From Dermacentor variabilis (lineage: Eukaryota > Arthropoda > Arachnida > Ixodida > Ixodidae), in the NCBI RefSeq assembly GCF_050947875.1, contig NC_134576.1, positions 54,316,255-54,380,254 on the forward strand: a stretch of 64,000 nt of DNA, given 5' to 3'. Numbering within the stretch: position 1 is the stretch's first letter; every line of letters starts with the position of its first letter. This document shows positions 10,984 to 23,400 of this stretch, piece by piece. Position numbers and translations under genes: made by a program. The notes beneath the pieces were generated by a model, which was not told where the DNA came from, made no database searches, and saw nothing but the letters and a program-made list of their open reading frames with translations.

Positions 10984-13238
10984 AGAGAGAAGAAATTTTA
11001 TTAATGAATGGCCGGCAGTTTCGTTGTGGTGGCCTCAGGTGGCGGCTCCAAGTCTTTGGACTCGGGCGGCATCTTTGGCTTGCCGGACGGCCCAGAGCTG
11101 GTCTGCCAACTCTGAACTTTTGAGAGCCGCCTCCCAGCGGCGGCGACGCCGATGGAGAAGGTCCCCGGCGGGCCCCGCAGCTGGGGCAGCGTCGGGAAGA
11201 AGCGAGCTCGAGGCTTCCCGTACTGTGGTAACGGCCGCGATTACGGACGCCTCGCGAACGGATGTGGTCCCATTACTGTGGTTGCCAGCACATTACCAGA
11301 GGATATGTCGCAGCGTTGCTCGCTGTCCGCAAACTTTACAGGCATCTCTTCGATATAAACCTGGGTAGAAGTGATGTAGTACCACGGGGCTAGGGTAGCT
11401 GTGTGTCTGGAGCAAGCGTAAAGTTAAGGCCTCATTCCTGTTCAACTTGTCGTGTGGTGGCGGGAATGTGCGTCTTTGGAGTCTGTAGTGTTGGGTGAGA
11501 TCTCTGAACGTGGTCAGGCGATCGCCCCACGCCCATTGTGATTCTTGTTGCCGCATTTCTGTTGTAGTGTCCCGATCAGGCAGATCCTATGCCCCGCTCT
11601 CGGGGGCGGGGGCGGCGGCCACATAATCTGCGGCGGCTCGGCGTGTGAGACCTCGAGCCGTGGCGTGGGCCGCCTCGTTGCCCGCGAGCGGGACATCGGT
11701 GTGTGCCTGGGGTCCAGAGGAGGAAGACTGTAGAATTTTGGGGTTGCGAGGGCGATGACGAGTCGCCGTCGTCACAAATTTGGAGTATGCGGACCGCTTC
11801 CCGCGAGACGCGACCGCGCGCGAAGCCGCGGATTGCCGCCTGCAAGTCGCTGATCACGATCGCAGCGCTAGGCACCGTGGCCAGTGCTAGGGCTATTGCC
11901 GCTTCTTCGGCCGCCTCCGTGTGTCCCGTGGTCACTGTAGCACTCGCGAGGCACTTACCCGTGCGGTCTACAACAGCGATCGCGTGTGCGCTTTTCTCTC
12001 CTTCATATCGCGCAGCGTCTACGTACACCGCCTCGTTGCTGTTGTCAAACTTCTTCTGAAGGTCTCTTGCTCGTTTGTTGCGTCTCGCGGCGTGGTGCGT
12101 CGGGTGCATGTTTTTGGGAAGCGGCGGGATGATCAGGCGGTCGCGGACCGAGGCCTGAACCGCGATCTTTTCTCCATGCTGAGTGTGGTACGCGATGCCG
12201 AGTGCCTCGAGGATGCATCGACCTGTCTTTGAATTAGATAATCGCTCGTACTGCGCAATGTCGTGCGCCTCGATTAACTCGTCAAGTGAGTTGTGAAGCC
12301 CGAGCTCCAGAAACTTGTCGGTGCTCGCGTTGAGTGGAACGCCAACCGCCCTCTTAAAAGCCTTTCGTATCATGCATTCGACCTTGTTTTTTTCGCACCC
12401 TATCCACTTAAGGTAGGGCGCAACATACGTTATGCGGCTTATCGCGTACGCCTGCACGAGACGGATCACGCAGTCTTCACGCGTACCATTGCGTCTATTC
12501 GTGATGCGACGCAAGAGTCGGATCGCGTCATCTGCCGAACGACGAAGTCTTCGCACCGTCTCTCCGTTATGGCCATTTGCCTGCAGGTGTAACCCCATGA
12601 TTCTAATTTTGTCTACGTGCGGTACGGGAGTACCACCTGCCAATATAATACGTATTTTGGAGTATTCCCGTTCTTCGTCGCGCAGGGTTTTACGACCTCA
12701 CCTTGTGGGTTTGTAGATTAACAGTTCGGACTTGGTAGCCGAGCACTCGAGGCCCGTTCCACGCAAGTAATTCTGGACCGCATAGATCTACCCCTGCCTG
12801 TAGCGTTCGCTCGACGTGACCGTCACATCCTCCCCGGGAACCCAGAGGGTGATGTCATCCGCGTATAGACTATGGCGCAATCCTTCTACTTCTGTTAATT
12901 TCTCGGGTAGACCGAGTAGAACTAAAGAGTAATGGTGATATTACGGATCCTTGCGGCGTGCCGGACGGACCCGTCTCAAATTCCGGCGATTCCTCGTCGC
13001 CAACGACGATGCATGCACGCCTGCACGCGAGGAAATCTCTAACGTAATTATACGTTCTTTGGCCAAGTCCTAACGTTCTAATTGTTTTTAAGATTGCTTC
13101 GTGTTTAACGTTATCGAAGGCCTTTTTAATGTCTAGGCCGAGGACTGCCTCAGTGGAGCTGGTAGTGTCGTCTACGATCTGGTGTTTAAGCTGAAGCAAT
13201 ACGTTCTGTGAGGAGAGGTTGCGGCGGAATCCTAGCAT
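10984..13238 (-). pseudogene. 5'-truncated, decayed RNase-H LINE
   Basis: The minus strand gives reverse transcriptase motifs (GFRRNLSSQNV, GLDIKKAFDNV, GTPQGSVISPLLF at about 13238-12930; YADDITLW at about 12850-12873), the thumb/connection region (12643-12150), an RNase H start YVDAARYEGEK with EAAEEAA and VISDLQ (12060-11850) and a knuckle CKVCGQRATLRHILW near 11300. The frame changes near 12930-12870, 12643 and 11800-11570, so it is dead. It is related to, but clearly diverged from, the LINE at 1552-7042. The AATAAA-bearing 3' end is at about 10984. It sits where copy B has an unrelated 3.4-kb segment. Confidence 0.85.
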
Positions 13239-13316
13239 GGATGGATGGAAACAACTTTATTCTGAATCCGGCAAATTTGGTGACCCGGGCTCAGGTCTCC
13301 CATGAGGGGACTCACA
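13239..13316 (-). mobile_element. Short LINE 3'-end fragment
   Basis: Read on the minus strand this ends AGAATAAAGTTGTTTCCATC followed by a short CCAT repeat, the layout of tick LINE 3' termini. It abuts the 5' truncation of the preceding LINE, and the duplicated block resumes at about 13319. Confidence 0.5.
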
Positions 13317-13318
13317 GA

Positions 13319-14260
13319 CTGCATTTGAACACGCCATCATATTGCGGAGAGTATAATGAATTTAGCACTCCCAGAATCCTTCAACTTTCATTTATCATTT
13401 TGAATGGTGACTTAAATGTGGTACTGTAATGACACGGACATCATACATATTGATGATAACAAATATATATTTTTCAACAGGAAGAACAAGTGAAGTGGCA
13501 GAATATGTCTGTATTAGAGCTTAGTTACAACTGCGCGTATATTGATGAACTGTCAATATGGAATGAAATTCACGAAGTGGTTCCCGAAAAATGTACAAAA
13601 TTTGCGCATGGCTTGTTACAGACCTCTTGACGCCAATTGCACCGAGTTCTTGACATTTCTGCAAAATCCGTTTTTTCTTTTGTAAATCTGTAAACAATAG
13701 TACTTAGAGGGGGCCTATGCTGTCCAGCAATGCCAGAAAAAGAGTACGTCCGTTTAGCTCGAATCGCACACGCTGTCTGATGTTATTATGCTTGCTCCTG
13801 CGCGCGTTGCCGTAACTTGTGCATCGATGATCGACCTATATTTATTACAAATATGACACTTGACTGTGTACAGGCTGGCACGATTAACGTAGCTATTAGT
13901 GATCACTTACCTACATGTTTTGTTGCTGACAGGCACCCGACGTGACTTGAATGAGTGCCAGACATTGTCGTTCGACATATTTCTGCATGAAGACTTGTAT
14001 GCAGAGAACAAAGAGCATCAACAAAGTGGGTCAAGGTATCCTCCGCAGCACCTAATGAAGCATATAATTTGTTCATCGATGCATTGTGTTCCCTATATCA
14101 CAAGCACATCCTGTACAAAAAATAAGACGCCATAACCAAAAAGTGCGCGGGAGACATGGATAATACCGGAACTGCTAAGTATGGTAGGTATAAAGGAGAA
14201 AATTTATTATGTGTTCCTGAAGAATCGTTATACTGATACATTAAGAGAACTTACACGCTA
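13319..14260. repeat. Segmental duplication, block A2 (no gene)
   Basis: Aligns with 50766-51735 of copy B. No coding signal: the ORFs are short and not conserved in frame. Confidence 0.75.
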
Positions 14261-14271
14261 TAGGAATGACC

Positions 14272-14862
14272 TTAAAAGCTTTAGCTCGGGCCCAGCTCCG
14301 ACGCGGCCTATTCAAATACATGTAAAATGCAAAAACGTTTTTCTGGGATAACCGCTTGACCGATTTTAATGAAATTTGTTGTATTTCAGAGAGAAAGTGA
14401 AATTCTAGTGACTGTTGGAAGCGGAATTTCGATTTAGGGCTTGAATTTTGTTAAAAAAATTTTCAAGTATTCGACCGCTCGAATAAAAAAAAAATAGAAG
14501 CACTACATTTACAAATTCATAGCTCTGCATCAACAGATATTGCGGTTCTGTAAACGGCATCCATTAGATCATTCAAAGCGAACAAATTCGATATGTCATT
14601 TTACATCTTACGTGAATTTGTTACGTTGGTTACAAGGGTTCTGCAAAAGCTGTATTTCCATATTACTAATTTCCTGTATATTCATGTGTAACGTATCAAT
14701 TTTGGCCGCTTTAGATTTACTATGAGATACAAGTCACAGAATTTCATTATCATTTTTCGTTGTTGAGTTACAGAGCTGTAAACTCGGTAGTTTCGTTTTC
14801 CTAAAATTTTAGATTTTTTGGCAATTTTTAATGATTGCCTTTTCAGATTTTTTGCCATTTAA
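14272..14862 (+). mobile_element. MITE-like element, 3'-incomplete copy
   Basis: Begins AAAGCTTTAGCTCGGGCCC and follows the element at 42481-43209 through its T-rich middle, then stops at the palindrome at 14863. It is absent from the corresponding place in copy B, so it arrived after the duplication or was removed there. Confidence 0.7.
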
Positions 14863-15260
14863 TGATTGCCCGACGAATGCCTAACTTCTGAGATATATCA
14901 CGAGAAGCCAACAAACAAAGGCACCAAGGAAAACATAGAGGAATTACTTGTACTTACTAATCGAATTAAAGAAATTATAAATTAATGGCAATGAAAGTGG
15001 ATGAAAAAACAGCTAGCCGTAGGTGGGGAAAGATCTCACATTTTCGCATTACGCGTGCGACGCTCTCGCACGCGTAATCCGAAGACGTGGGATCGTCTTC
15101 CACCTGCGGCAAGGTGTTCTTTCATCCACTTTCATTGCCATTAATTTATCATTTAATTCAATTAGTAAGTACAAGTAATTTCCCCTATGTTTTCCTTGGT
15201 GTCTTTGTTTGTTGGCTTCTCGCGATATATCTCAGAAGTTAGACATTCGTCTGACAATCA
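14863..15260. repeat. Large palindrome: head-to-head SINE/LINE inverted repeat
   Basis: The left arm 14863-15060 is an imperfect reverse complement of the right arm 15066-15260, with a 5-bp spacer (CGCTC). Nearest the centre, the arms are tRNA-like SINE sequence (GTGGGATCG resembling a B box, then the ATCCACTTTCATT body); outermost, they carry a short stretch matching the LINE reverse transcriptase fragment at about 52275-52300. The plus-strand SINE is the right arm. Copy B has no palindrome here. Confidence 0.8.
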
Positions 15261-15330
15261 TTTTTGCCAAATGGTTTTGAATGTATTGGCAAAATGGATA
15301 CGGGTCTGTAGTTCATTAACGTGTTATTGT
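15261..15330 (-). mobile_element. LINE RT fragment, inverted relative to copy B
   Basis: The reverse complement matches about 52210-52275 of copy B, a CR1-like reverse transcriptase piece on the plus strand (NYRPISIL-type region). Copy A therefore holds the same LINE segment in the opposite orientation, next to the palindrome. Confidence 0.6.
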
Positions 15331-16539
15331 TTTATTTTTATTTTGTACGTACTGATTTTCGGTAACCTTCTCAAAGTTGATGTGGTAAACCAAATTTTAT
15401 ATTGCTACAACCGGCGTAATTCACGTTTCTCTCTCATAATATCAATTCAAGTCAGCTCAGACGCTGCGTGCTGGGATCGTACCTGCTTTTCAAATACATT
15501 TAAACTGGGCATTTGGAGGCCTCTAAGGCTCAATAATACGACGGCCTAACTGCTACATCAGACGTCACGCAAGTGCAATCACACGTTCGTAGCACACATT
15601 GAAATACTTCACGTCTCAGTGACATACTAGCACTAAACATTCCGCGGAAAATAACAAAAAAGTAAAGGGTGGATTTCGCTTACTCATCTAGTAGTTAACG
15701 TCTCAGCACAAGGTTTATGAAAATATTACTTTACAATTATTATTATTATTATTCAACAACACGTACCCAAAACATCACACACACCGGGTGAGCAGTTGTC
15801 CCCTAAAAAGAAACTACGCCCACCCGCTCGAAGAGGAGACAAAAGGAAATAAGAAAAGACGGAATAAACAACACATCACAAAGTCACACGCAGAGTACCA
15901 GCATTGCAGAAAACAGTCCAGACTCGTGTTCGACAAGAATTCTGGTGCAGATTGTGAGAATCATATCAAATTGATGCACGACCCTTCGGAAACGATATAT
16001 CATTAAGCGGAGTTCGAGCCAGATATATTTGTTGAAACTTGCGGAGCAGCACACCACGACGTCTGCGGAAAGTTGGACACTTTCTTGAAGGAATAATTTA
16101 TCAGCTTCGATTGATTCAGTCTTCCTCTTCACTGTCCCGTATAAGCCCCTGCGTCACACTCTGCTGCGATGTCAGATGAGGTCGCGACCTTCCAAAATGA
16201 TCAGTACCCAAAGTGGTCAGTCGTCAAGACTGGTTAGCCCAGACGCAAGCGGTCGCCCCCTGTACGCCATTATGGCAGCACTCTCAAAAAAATAAATGCT
16301 CAATGTTATCTCTTTTGTGTGACCGCAGTCACCACGCACTTCTAGTGGCCACCGCAGCGTCACGTGAACTTATGAACCGTAACGGGGGCGTTAACTGCAA
16401 CTAGGGCTTACATGCACATCCGCATATGTGCGATGCGTTCGTATAACTGAAACGTCCTCTAAAGTGCCGTGAACACTGCGCGGGTCTCACTCTCCACGCT
16501 CGTTTACCGTTGCTACCGTTGTCGATATCGCTGTCGCGG

Positions 16540-16580
16540 ATAAAAGTGTGGCGCTGTTCTGCGTAGGCCCTGCATACAGT
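16540..16580 (+). promoter_or_regulatory. Possible regucalcin A core promoter
   Basis: A TATA-like ATAAAAG at 16540-16546 lies about 36 nt upstream of an initiator-like ACAGT at 16576-16580, and the ATG is about 105 nt further on. In copy B the TATA-like word reads CTAAAAG (54682-54688) while ACAGT is kept (54719-54723). Inference from motif spacing only. Confidence 0.4.
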
Positions 16581-16683
16581 CCCCTCACCGTGTCCTGTCT
16601 CCCACCTTATCGATTCGCGGTATCTCGCCCCGCAAACTCCCAGTATCAGGTGGACATCGTCCGGACGTGTTCGAGCCTGAGCG

Positions 16684-16840
16684 ATGAAGGTGGAAGTGGC
16701 CAGCAAGCGCAAGAACATCCTGGGCGAGGGCCCTCACTGGGACGAGCGGAGCGGGACGCTTCTCTACGACGATGCCCGTGGTCTCGAGCTGGTCCGCTAC
16801 GATCCGCAGTCCAGGACCGAGACGGAGATCCTCAAGCTCG
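16684..16840 (+). CDS. Regucalcin A exon 1
   Basis: Encodes residues 1-52 plus the first base of codon 53. The ATG is the first in frame after the inferred start site, and the downstream N-terminus (VASKRKNILGEGPHW) fits the family. It contains the metal ligand Glu15. The donor is CTCG|GTGGGG, weak beyond the GT; read-through would end after 63 residues. Confidence 0.9.
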
Positions 16841-19800
16841 GTGGGGGGCTCTTCTTTCGCTTTTTTTTTTCTTAGATAGCATTTACTTGCGTTCCAGACA
16901 TCGGCGACCTCGATAAGGTGGCGCCGTTTGCCTAGGAAAAAAATTACTTCGACAGCAATTGATGATAGAGTAGCAATTCGATGAATTCAAAACTATGTGC
17001 AACAGCCCAGAACATGCGCGCCTGGTGCACTGCATCTTTCTCGAGGACTACAGGAAATTGCGGGTTTAGTGCAGTTACCCGAGAATCGCGTAACTGTAAC
17101 CCGCAATATTGTCTTACGTATAAACACTTCAGTACTCTTACAGCATACCTTCACTCAGCGCTCCACGTCGACTCGTGATGATGATAACGATTACGGCTTA
17201 TTGGCATCCCCTTTGAGCCCGCGCGGTGACAAATAGCCATCGAGCCTGTTTGCGTTATTCGGGTATGCTGTACGTGCTTTTCATTCTGGCATTTTTTTGC
17301 ATTAAGCTCTTTAATCTTTTTGTCTCTTTCTCAATACTTCTCTATTTACCGTGTACCGCTACGTATGCCTTGAACGGATCTGGTCGTATCAGTATCATTC
17401 CTGCTTTTTTTCCACCAATACCCTAAGTGTATCTTCCTTATCTCGTCTGCTGACCGGTCGATGCTTGCGCCCACTTTAAATCCAAGCGCTTCTGGAAGGT
17501 GTACATTACGTATCGGTCTCACTGAGCGAATCCCTTCGCATTCCATTAGGGTGCGCTGAGTGGTATTCGGAATTTTGCTGCAGCACAAACGTAGCTCAAC
17601 TTGTTGCGAATATTTGCTCCGGTATGTTTTTGTCCTTAGGCAACCAGCTCGAGCCTCATATAGGAAGACTTTTCCCTTCGTGTTATCATACAGATTTACC
17701 CTTCTACTTCCTTCTCATTCTTGTGAATCGCCATGGTCCTTTTTGTTTCCATTCTTTGCATCCAATTCACTGTCTCTGTCCCTCTCACTTTCTTTGACTC
17801 CTAGTTTTCTACTCACGCTTTCAATTACCTCGTTTATGGTTGCCAAGTTTCTTGACCTGTTCCTTTATTCTGTGTCCACGCATTTCAGGCACAGAAACAT
17901 GTGCACTTTAACCGCGCATTTATTTTCGTCCTGTTCCTGAGTCTTTCTTCATAACTAATCTTGCTCTGCGCTTCTCTTACTTCAAACGAGGCCCAACGCA
18001 TGTCATCTTTCACATTCTCATTTGTGGTTTATCCGTGGGCTCCCAAAGCCAGCTGGCCCACTGATCTTTGGTTAACTTCGAGCCCCGACGAGATATGCGA
18101 TATTAAGCACGGAATCGCATTTGCGAACGTTGTAGCCCTGGCACCATTACTCCTTTCCAGATTCCACGCACCACCTCGTATTTATTGCGGCCCCAAGGTT
18201 ATCTGTGTTTCATTACTGCTGCATGCAGCTGCCCCTTTAATTTCAGGTTATCTTGGTGGTACCCAAGTCGGTACTAATTGATGGCAATGCTACCTCTAGA
18301 CAAAAGCGGTCACTGCTCTATACAGACGCTCCACAACAATAGTTGAGAAGCGCAGTGCCTTATTTATCAGAGGAGTGGCGCTGTGATTAACTCAGTGGAG
18401 TGGGGAAGGAATTTCGAGTCGAGGATTGTCGAGAATGCAGGTGATAAACTCACGCAGCAGGCAATGAAACAAACCAGCCGCGGGGCCGCTGTGGCTATAG
18501 TGTTCGGTTGCCGAGGAGGAGGCAGTGGGTTCGATTGCCCGCCATGACAGTGGCATGCAAATGCAAGAAAAAAAATCTATGTTAAGTTAGGGTCTCCCTT
18601 AAAGTACCTAAAAGTGGTGGAAATTAGTCCTCCACCGCAGAGTCTCTCATAGCTTGGGAGTTAGTTTCCTTGGGAAACTAAGCCTCACGAATCAGTCAAT
18701 CAACAATTAAGTGTAAGCTACAACGATGTGTCACAGACGCGTACACGTGAACAGCAGATATTGTACAAACAAGAAGGAGTACGTAGCTACATTTCATGCT
18801 CTACTACCCTATATCTTGCGCAGAAATGAGCCTTGAACAGGCCAAGGCGTGATTCGTGGTATTGCTGACAAAAATTAGCCGGTGCGTCCGCCTCCAATGA
18901 CCAGACCGGTCAATAAGCAAATTTCACGCGCCCATCAGACATTACCACGAAGGGCTGTTACCATTGCCGAAGTAATTACTTTTTGCCGAAAAAAAAGAGC
19001 TCCTCCTATAATCTCACTCTACGAAAAAAAGAGCAGCCAAATAATGACCGTGCTTCACAACACTTGAAGTGCTATGGCTGGTACGTGAACGCACATGGCT
19101 GAGAAGCGGGCAAGCGGCTCTGACCTTGGCACGAAGGCTATGTTTCACACATAGCAGGCCATGCTACGAAAGCCAGAGACACTTCCATAACGATTCGCAT
19201 CTGCGACCTAAAAGCAGTACGTCGCATATGGAAGGAATATGTTAGGTACGCGCCGTGTAATTCGAGGTAAAATCATGTTTCGCGCTTCCATGTCATAAAA
19301 CGTGAGGTATTTATTGAATGAAAGTCGCCGGAGACCTAAACCTATACCACCGGAAGAGCGGAGTAACACGTTTTCGCGGTCAGCAGCCTCATCGCCTCAC
19401 TTGTGCCGCGACAAAAACACAGCACGTGACCGACAAGAAGCAGAAATTTGCGCAAGGGGTACGTGTTTTGACGAGAAATTGTGTCCACAAGTAGCAGTTG
19501 GATAATGTGTAGCAGTTATTTCGTAGAAAACGTTGCAGAACAACAAGTACAGCGCTTCGAAGCGCGCGTATGTGCCCCTTCTATAGCCGCTTGATACTTA
19601 CATAGCCTCCGCAGCATTGCCTGCTATTTTTGAAAACGAGTATAGTGGTTGCTTGTCGGACTTATCTCATAGCACTGACCTTACTAGAATAATAAGTTCG
19701 ATTGAGGGTAAAAGAGGACTTGAGATGAGGTTAGGCGAAATGATGCTTTGTCTTTCCACAAAAGGCCGCTGATAAAGTTGGTCTCACTTAACTCGAGCAG

Positions 19801-20420
19801 CGCTGAACAGACAAACGGCCGCATTCTATAGCGTCCAAGTGAAATCTCATTTGCGTGAAGGCCGAAGTTTCTCTTGTTTGAATTTCGCTTCCGAACGCGT
19901 CGTCCCGGTCCCTGCATCGTAAGCACGCTAAGAGTGGTTTCAACCGCCGATTTCGAGACTTTTCGCGCTTCTCCCATACACACGGCACTATCTAATTCAT
20001 AGTATAATTGCAATTTCGTTTTTTACATAGTTCGCTCCGCAATTTTCTCGGCCACGAGACGCATGGGCGGTTCGTTCGTATTAGTATATATGAAGTGCAG
20101 AATTTGAATGTGCTTTTGTATGTTCGGGTTGTTTTCGTCGAAATAAGTTATCAAAACTTACTTAATACGCCGAGAAGCGGTGCAACTGGTAGAGTTGGAA
20201 ATTCATAGCAAATTTGCAAAAAGCGTTGTACGAATGAGACATCGACAAAAAAAAAAGGGTGCAATGATCACGGCGCCCTGTATGTTATGCCTGTTTCGAT
20301 CTTTGCGTATGTCTTACGTAACGTGCTTTTGCTAGTTTAGTATATGTTTAGTCTTCGTTTCCTTGAGAATGTATTCTAATCTTCGTTTAACGCTTAACTA
20401 TTAACTAATCCCGAACATGT

Positions 20421-20485
<65 letters not shown>

Positions 20486-23400
20486 TATATAGCAGTTGGA
20501 TAATGTGTAACAGTTATTTCATAGAAAACGTTGCAGATCAACAAGTATGTCGATGTCTCATTCGTACATCACTATACATATATATATGTAGTGATGTCAC
20601 GAGGAACTACAGAGCGAGAATTTCAAGACCGGATGTCATTTTTACGGGAAAATTTTTCGCCTATTATACGATGGTTCCGCTCGCGGAAATGTTGACGGTT
20701 CTGGTGTTACAGAAGTCTTGTTTACTGACCCAGCTTAACCTATAGTGTTCCCTTTTAGTGGCCCTCTCATTTCTGTCACCCTGGTGCTGGCAGGGGTTGT
20801 CATATCGCAGATCGTACATGCAGCACACAACGCCACCGCTGTTTCGGAAGGAAGTGCTCTTTTTTTATCGATCGCATTTCCTGGATGTGGAGGTCGTAGA
20901 CACCGGAAAGGCAGTCTGCTCGAGAATAATAATAATAAAGAAAGGCAACTCTCCCTACTCAATTTCTCATAGTGACTGATGGCGATGATACACATTTTAT
21001 TTTTTTTCAAATACTGTAACCTAAGGACAGGATCCCTAATGAAGAGATAACCGCAAAGCTGCGAACATTCATTAAACCTTTCAGGGCGTTTGTTTTTAAC
21101 GTCAGCAACATTTTCGGAAACCGCATTGGGCATATATGCGACAAATCTACGCAATAAGATTTGTTAATCGAAGAGACGAACATGACTGACACCGGAAATC
21201 AAAATACGTAATTAACTAAGTACCAAAACCTAGCTAATCGACTTTCTAATTGTTAGTTTAGCATGCATATCGCAACATACGAATCTAAACAAGTGATTTC
21301 ACAAGGCACGCCCCCTTGTAACGAATTTTAGAGCTAGCGAGTCCAGTTTCGAGATAAGCGGTGTCAAACGCGCTAACAACGCACCCTTGTTCCACTTACC
21401 CTTTTAAGAAAACACATTTTTATTCACTGAAGCACAGAAATCACTGGAACGCCTGTGCATTTCGTCGAAAAGTTTGGAAATGAATTTCAAGAAACTTGCT
21501 TCATCATCAGAACTATTCCAAGTTGATGCGACTTTCGAAGACACCAGCTAAAATTCATATACTATTGCAAAGGTGCCATATAGTATTCAGTTCAAAACTT
21601 ATATCCTAAAATTTGTTAATTACGAAATTATTCATTTTGATTTCTCGTGCAAGTAATGTCTGCTTCTAAAAGTAATACATCTCAAGAAGTATAATAGAGC
21701 TACATACCACGGCTTATTTAAAAGAACAGAATGCCGTGTAAAAGAAAAAGAAACACCCCGAAGAATGATACGGGATTCTGAACAAAAACATAGCGTATGC
21801 TTTCATTAAAAAAAATTTACGTGCCAGAACCATGCTATGACTACAAGGCAAGCTGTAGGTGTCGACCCCTGATTACTTTTGACGACTTGGGCAGCTTTAA
21901 CGTGCACCTAAGTTTAAGTATGTACTCGAGCGTTATGTTGCATTACGCCCCCATCGAAATTCGACCGCCGAGGTCGAGATCTTGGCAGCGCGAGCTTCCA
22001 TAAAAGCCCACATGACTGTACAATGTTACGGTACAAGGCGTATGGGTCTTGCAAATAGGAATGGGATATTACGCAGAGGGCCGCAACGAGTACAGAACAA
22101 TGCAACATACATACTAGAGTTCGTGAAAAAAAATGTAAGACTGGAGGCCTTTTTTCAATGTTCCAATGATGGCAGGTCGATGGTATTCTTAATGGATTAC
22201 ATACCTGACGCGAATAAAACTGTTTCGGGGTGAACATAACTGCTTTATTTTTGTTGGGCATCCGCTTCATTCACCATGTATGAATTGTGAGAGGGAATCC
22301 TTATATAAATGAAGCGTAATATAATTTTGAATGTATGACAGTGGTACGCACGCAAGAAATTTGGTGTCTTTGGGTAGAACCTTTGGGCTGTGCTTACCTG
22401 GTTGCTCGCCTGGTCGCAGACCACGAGATTGGCAACCTGATTCCGTACGCCGAGGACAACCGGAAGCTGATGGTGTGCATGGGCAACGGCGTTTACAAGG
22501 TGGACCTTGACACCAAACAAAAGACGCTGCTGGCCGAGATGCTGGACAAGGACTCCGCCGTCCCTACGCGCATCAATGACGGAAAGTGCGACGCTGTGGG
22601 ACGTCTCTGGGCCGGTGAGTGCAAGCGCTGTATGGGCCATTTGGCTGTTTGCAAATGGAGGCCCTGATAATGGTATTATCATTGTAGTCGTCGTCGTCGT
22701 CGTCATCATCAGCCTATAGTTATGTCCGCTGCAGGACAACGATCTCCAATTACCGATGTCTTGCGCTAGCTCATTCCAAGTTGTACTTCCAAATTTCCTA
22801 ACTTCATCACACCGTCTAATTCTCTGCCGTCCTCGACTGCGCTTCCCTTCCATTGGCACTTGTTCTGTAGCTCTGAAGCCATGTAATCTGTAACTCTCAA
22901 AACTTGGTAACATGCTTTCCTGCAAATATCACTAGAGGGAATGTGGGCGCTAGCGCCTACAGGAACTCAAGCAATGGTGGTTGTCAGCGCGGGAATGATG
23001 GGCGGCAATGCATTGATTTGCGTAAACTGCGTGTTTGTGGCTTCAAACGACTGTGCAACTTTGCAAGTTGTTCAGTTGTAAGAAAATTTTGCATTGCACC
23101 ATTTTACAGAAAAGGATTGCGCATGTATACTGAGTTTTCTGTGCTTATAAAAGTATGAATGATCGGAAACTTAGAAATACAAAGCCTAAAACATCTCGAG
23201 AACGTTCGAAGACACAAACAGAAAGATGGAACAAATCTATGTACGAACAATCAAGCCTAGCAGCTTAGCTATCTCAGTGCCTCAGTCTCCACGACTAAAT
23301 TTTGTAGGAAACTATGCCTATAGATCACCAGTCAGCCTCTAGACTTGGTGCAGGGGTACGTTTATCCAGGTCAATTACTTACAGGGGACCCTGATCATGA

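Larger units (their letters stand above)
15335..23087. repeat. Segmental duplication, block A3 (regucalcin exons 1-2 and flanks)
   Basis: Aligns with about 53450-61255. It includes the proximal promoter, exons 1 and 2, intron 1 with its shared LINE and SINE fragments, and the first RTE fragment in intron 2. Shared insertions show these repeats predate the duplication. Confidence 0.85.

Noticed and set aside
10315..11123. Several 80-150-residue ORFs in the CpG-rich block and its counterpart 46750-47360
   Set aside because: High GC lowers stop frequency; frames shift between the two copies, so there is no coding constraint.
20421..20490. TA array as a functional site
   Set aside because: A simple microsatellite whose length differs greatly from the sister copy.
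22245..22925. 226-residue minus-strand ORF over exon 2, with a counterpart at 60492-61094
   Set aside because: Half is antisense to regucalcin exon 2 and half is an RTE fragment; the apparent conservation follows from the duplication.
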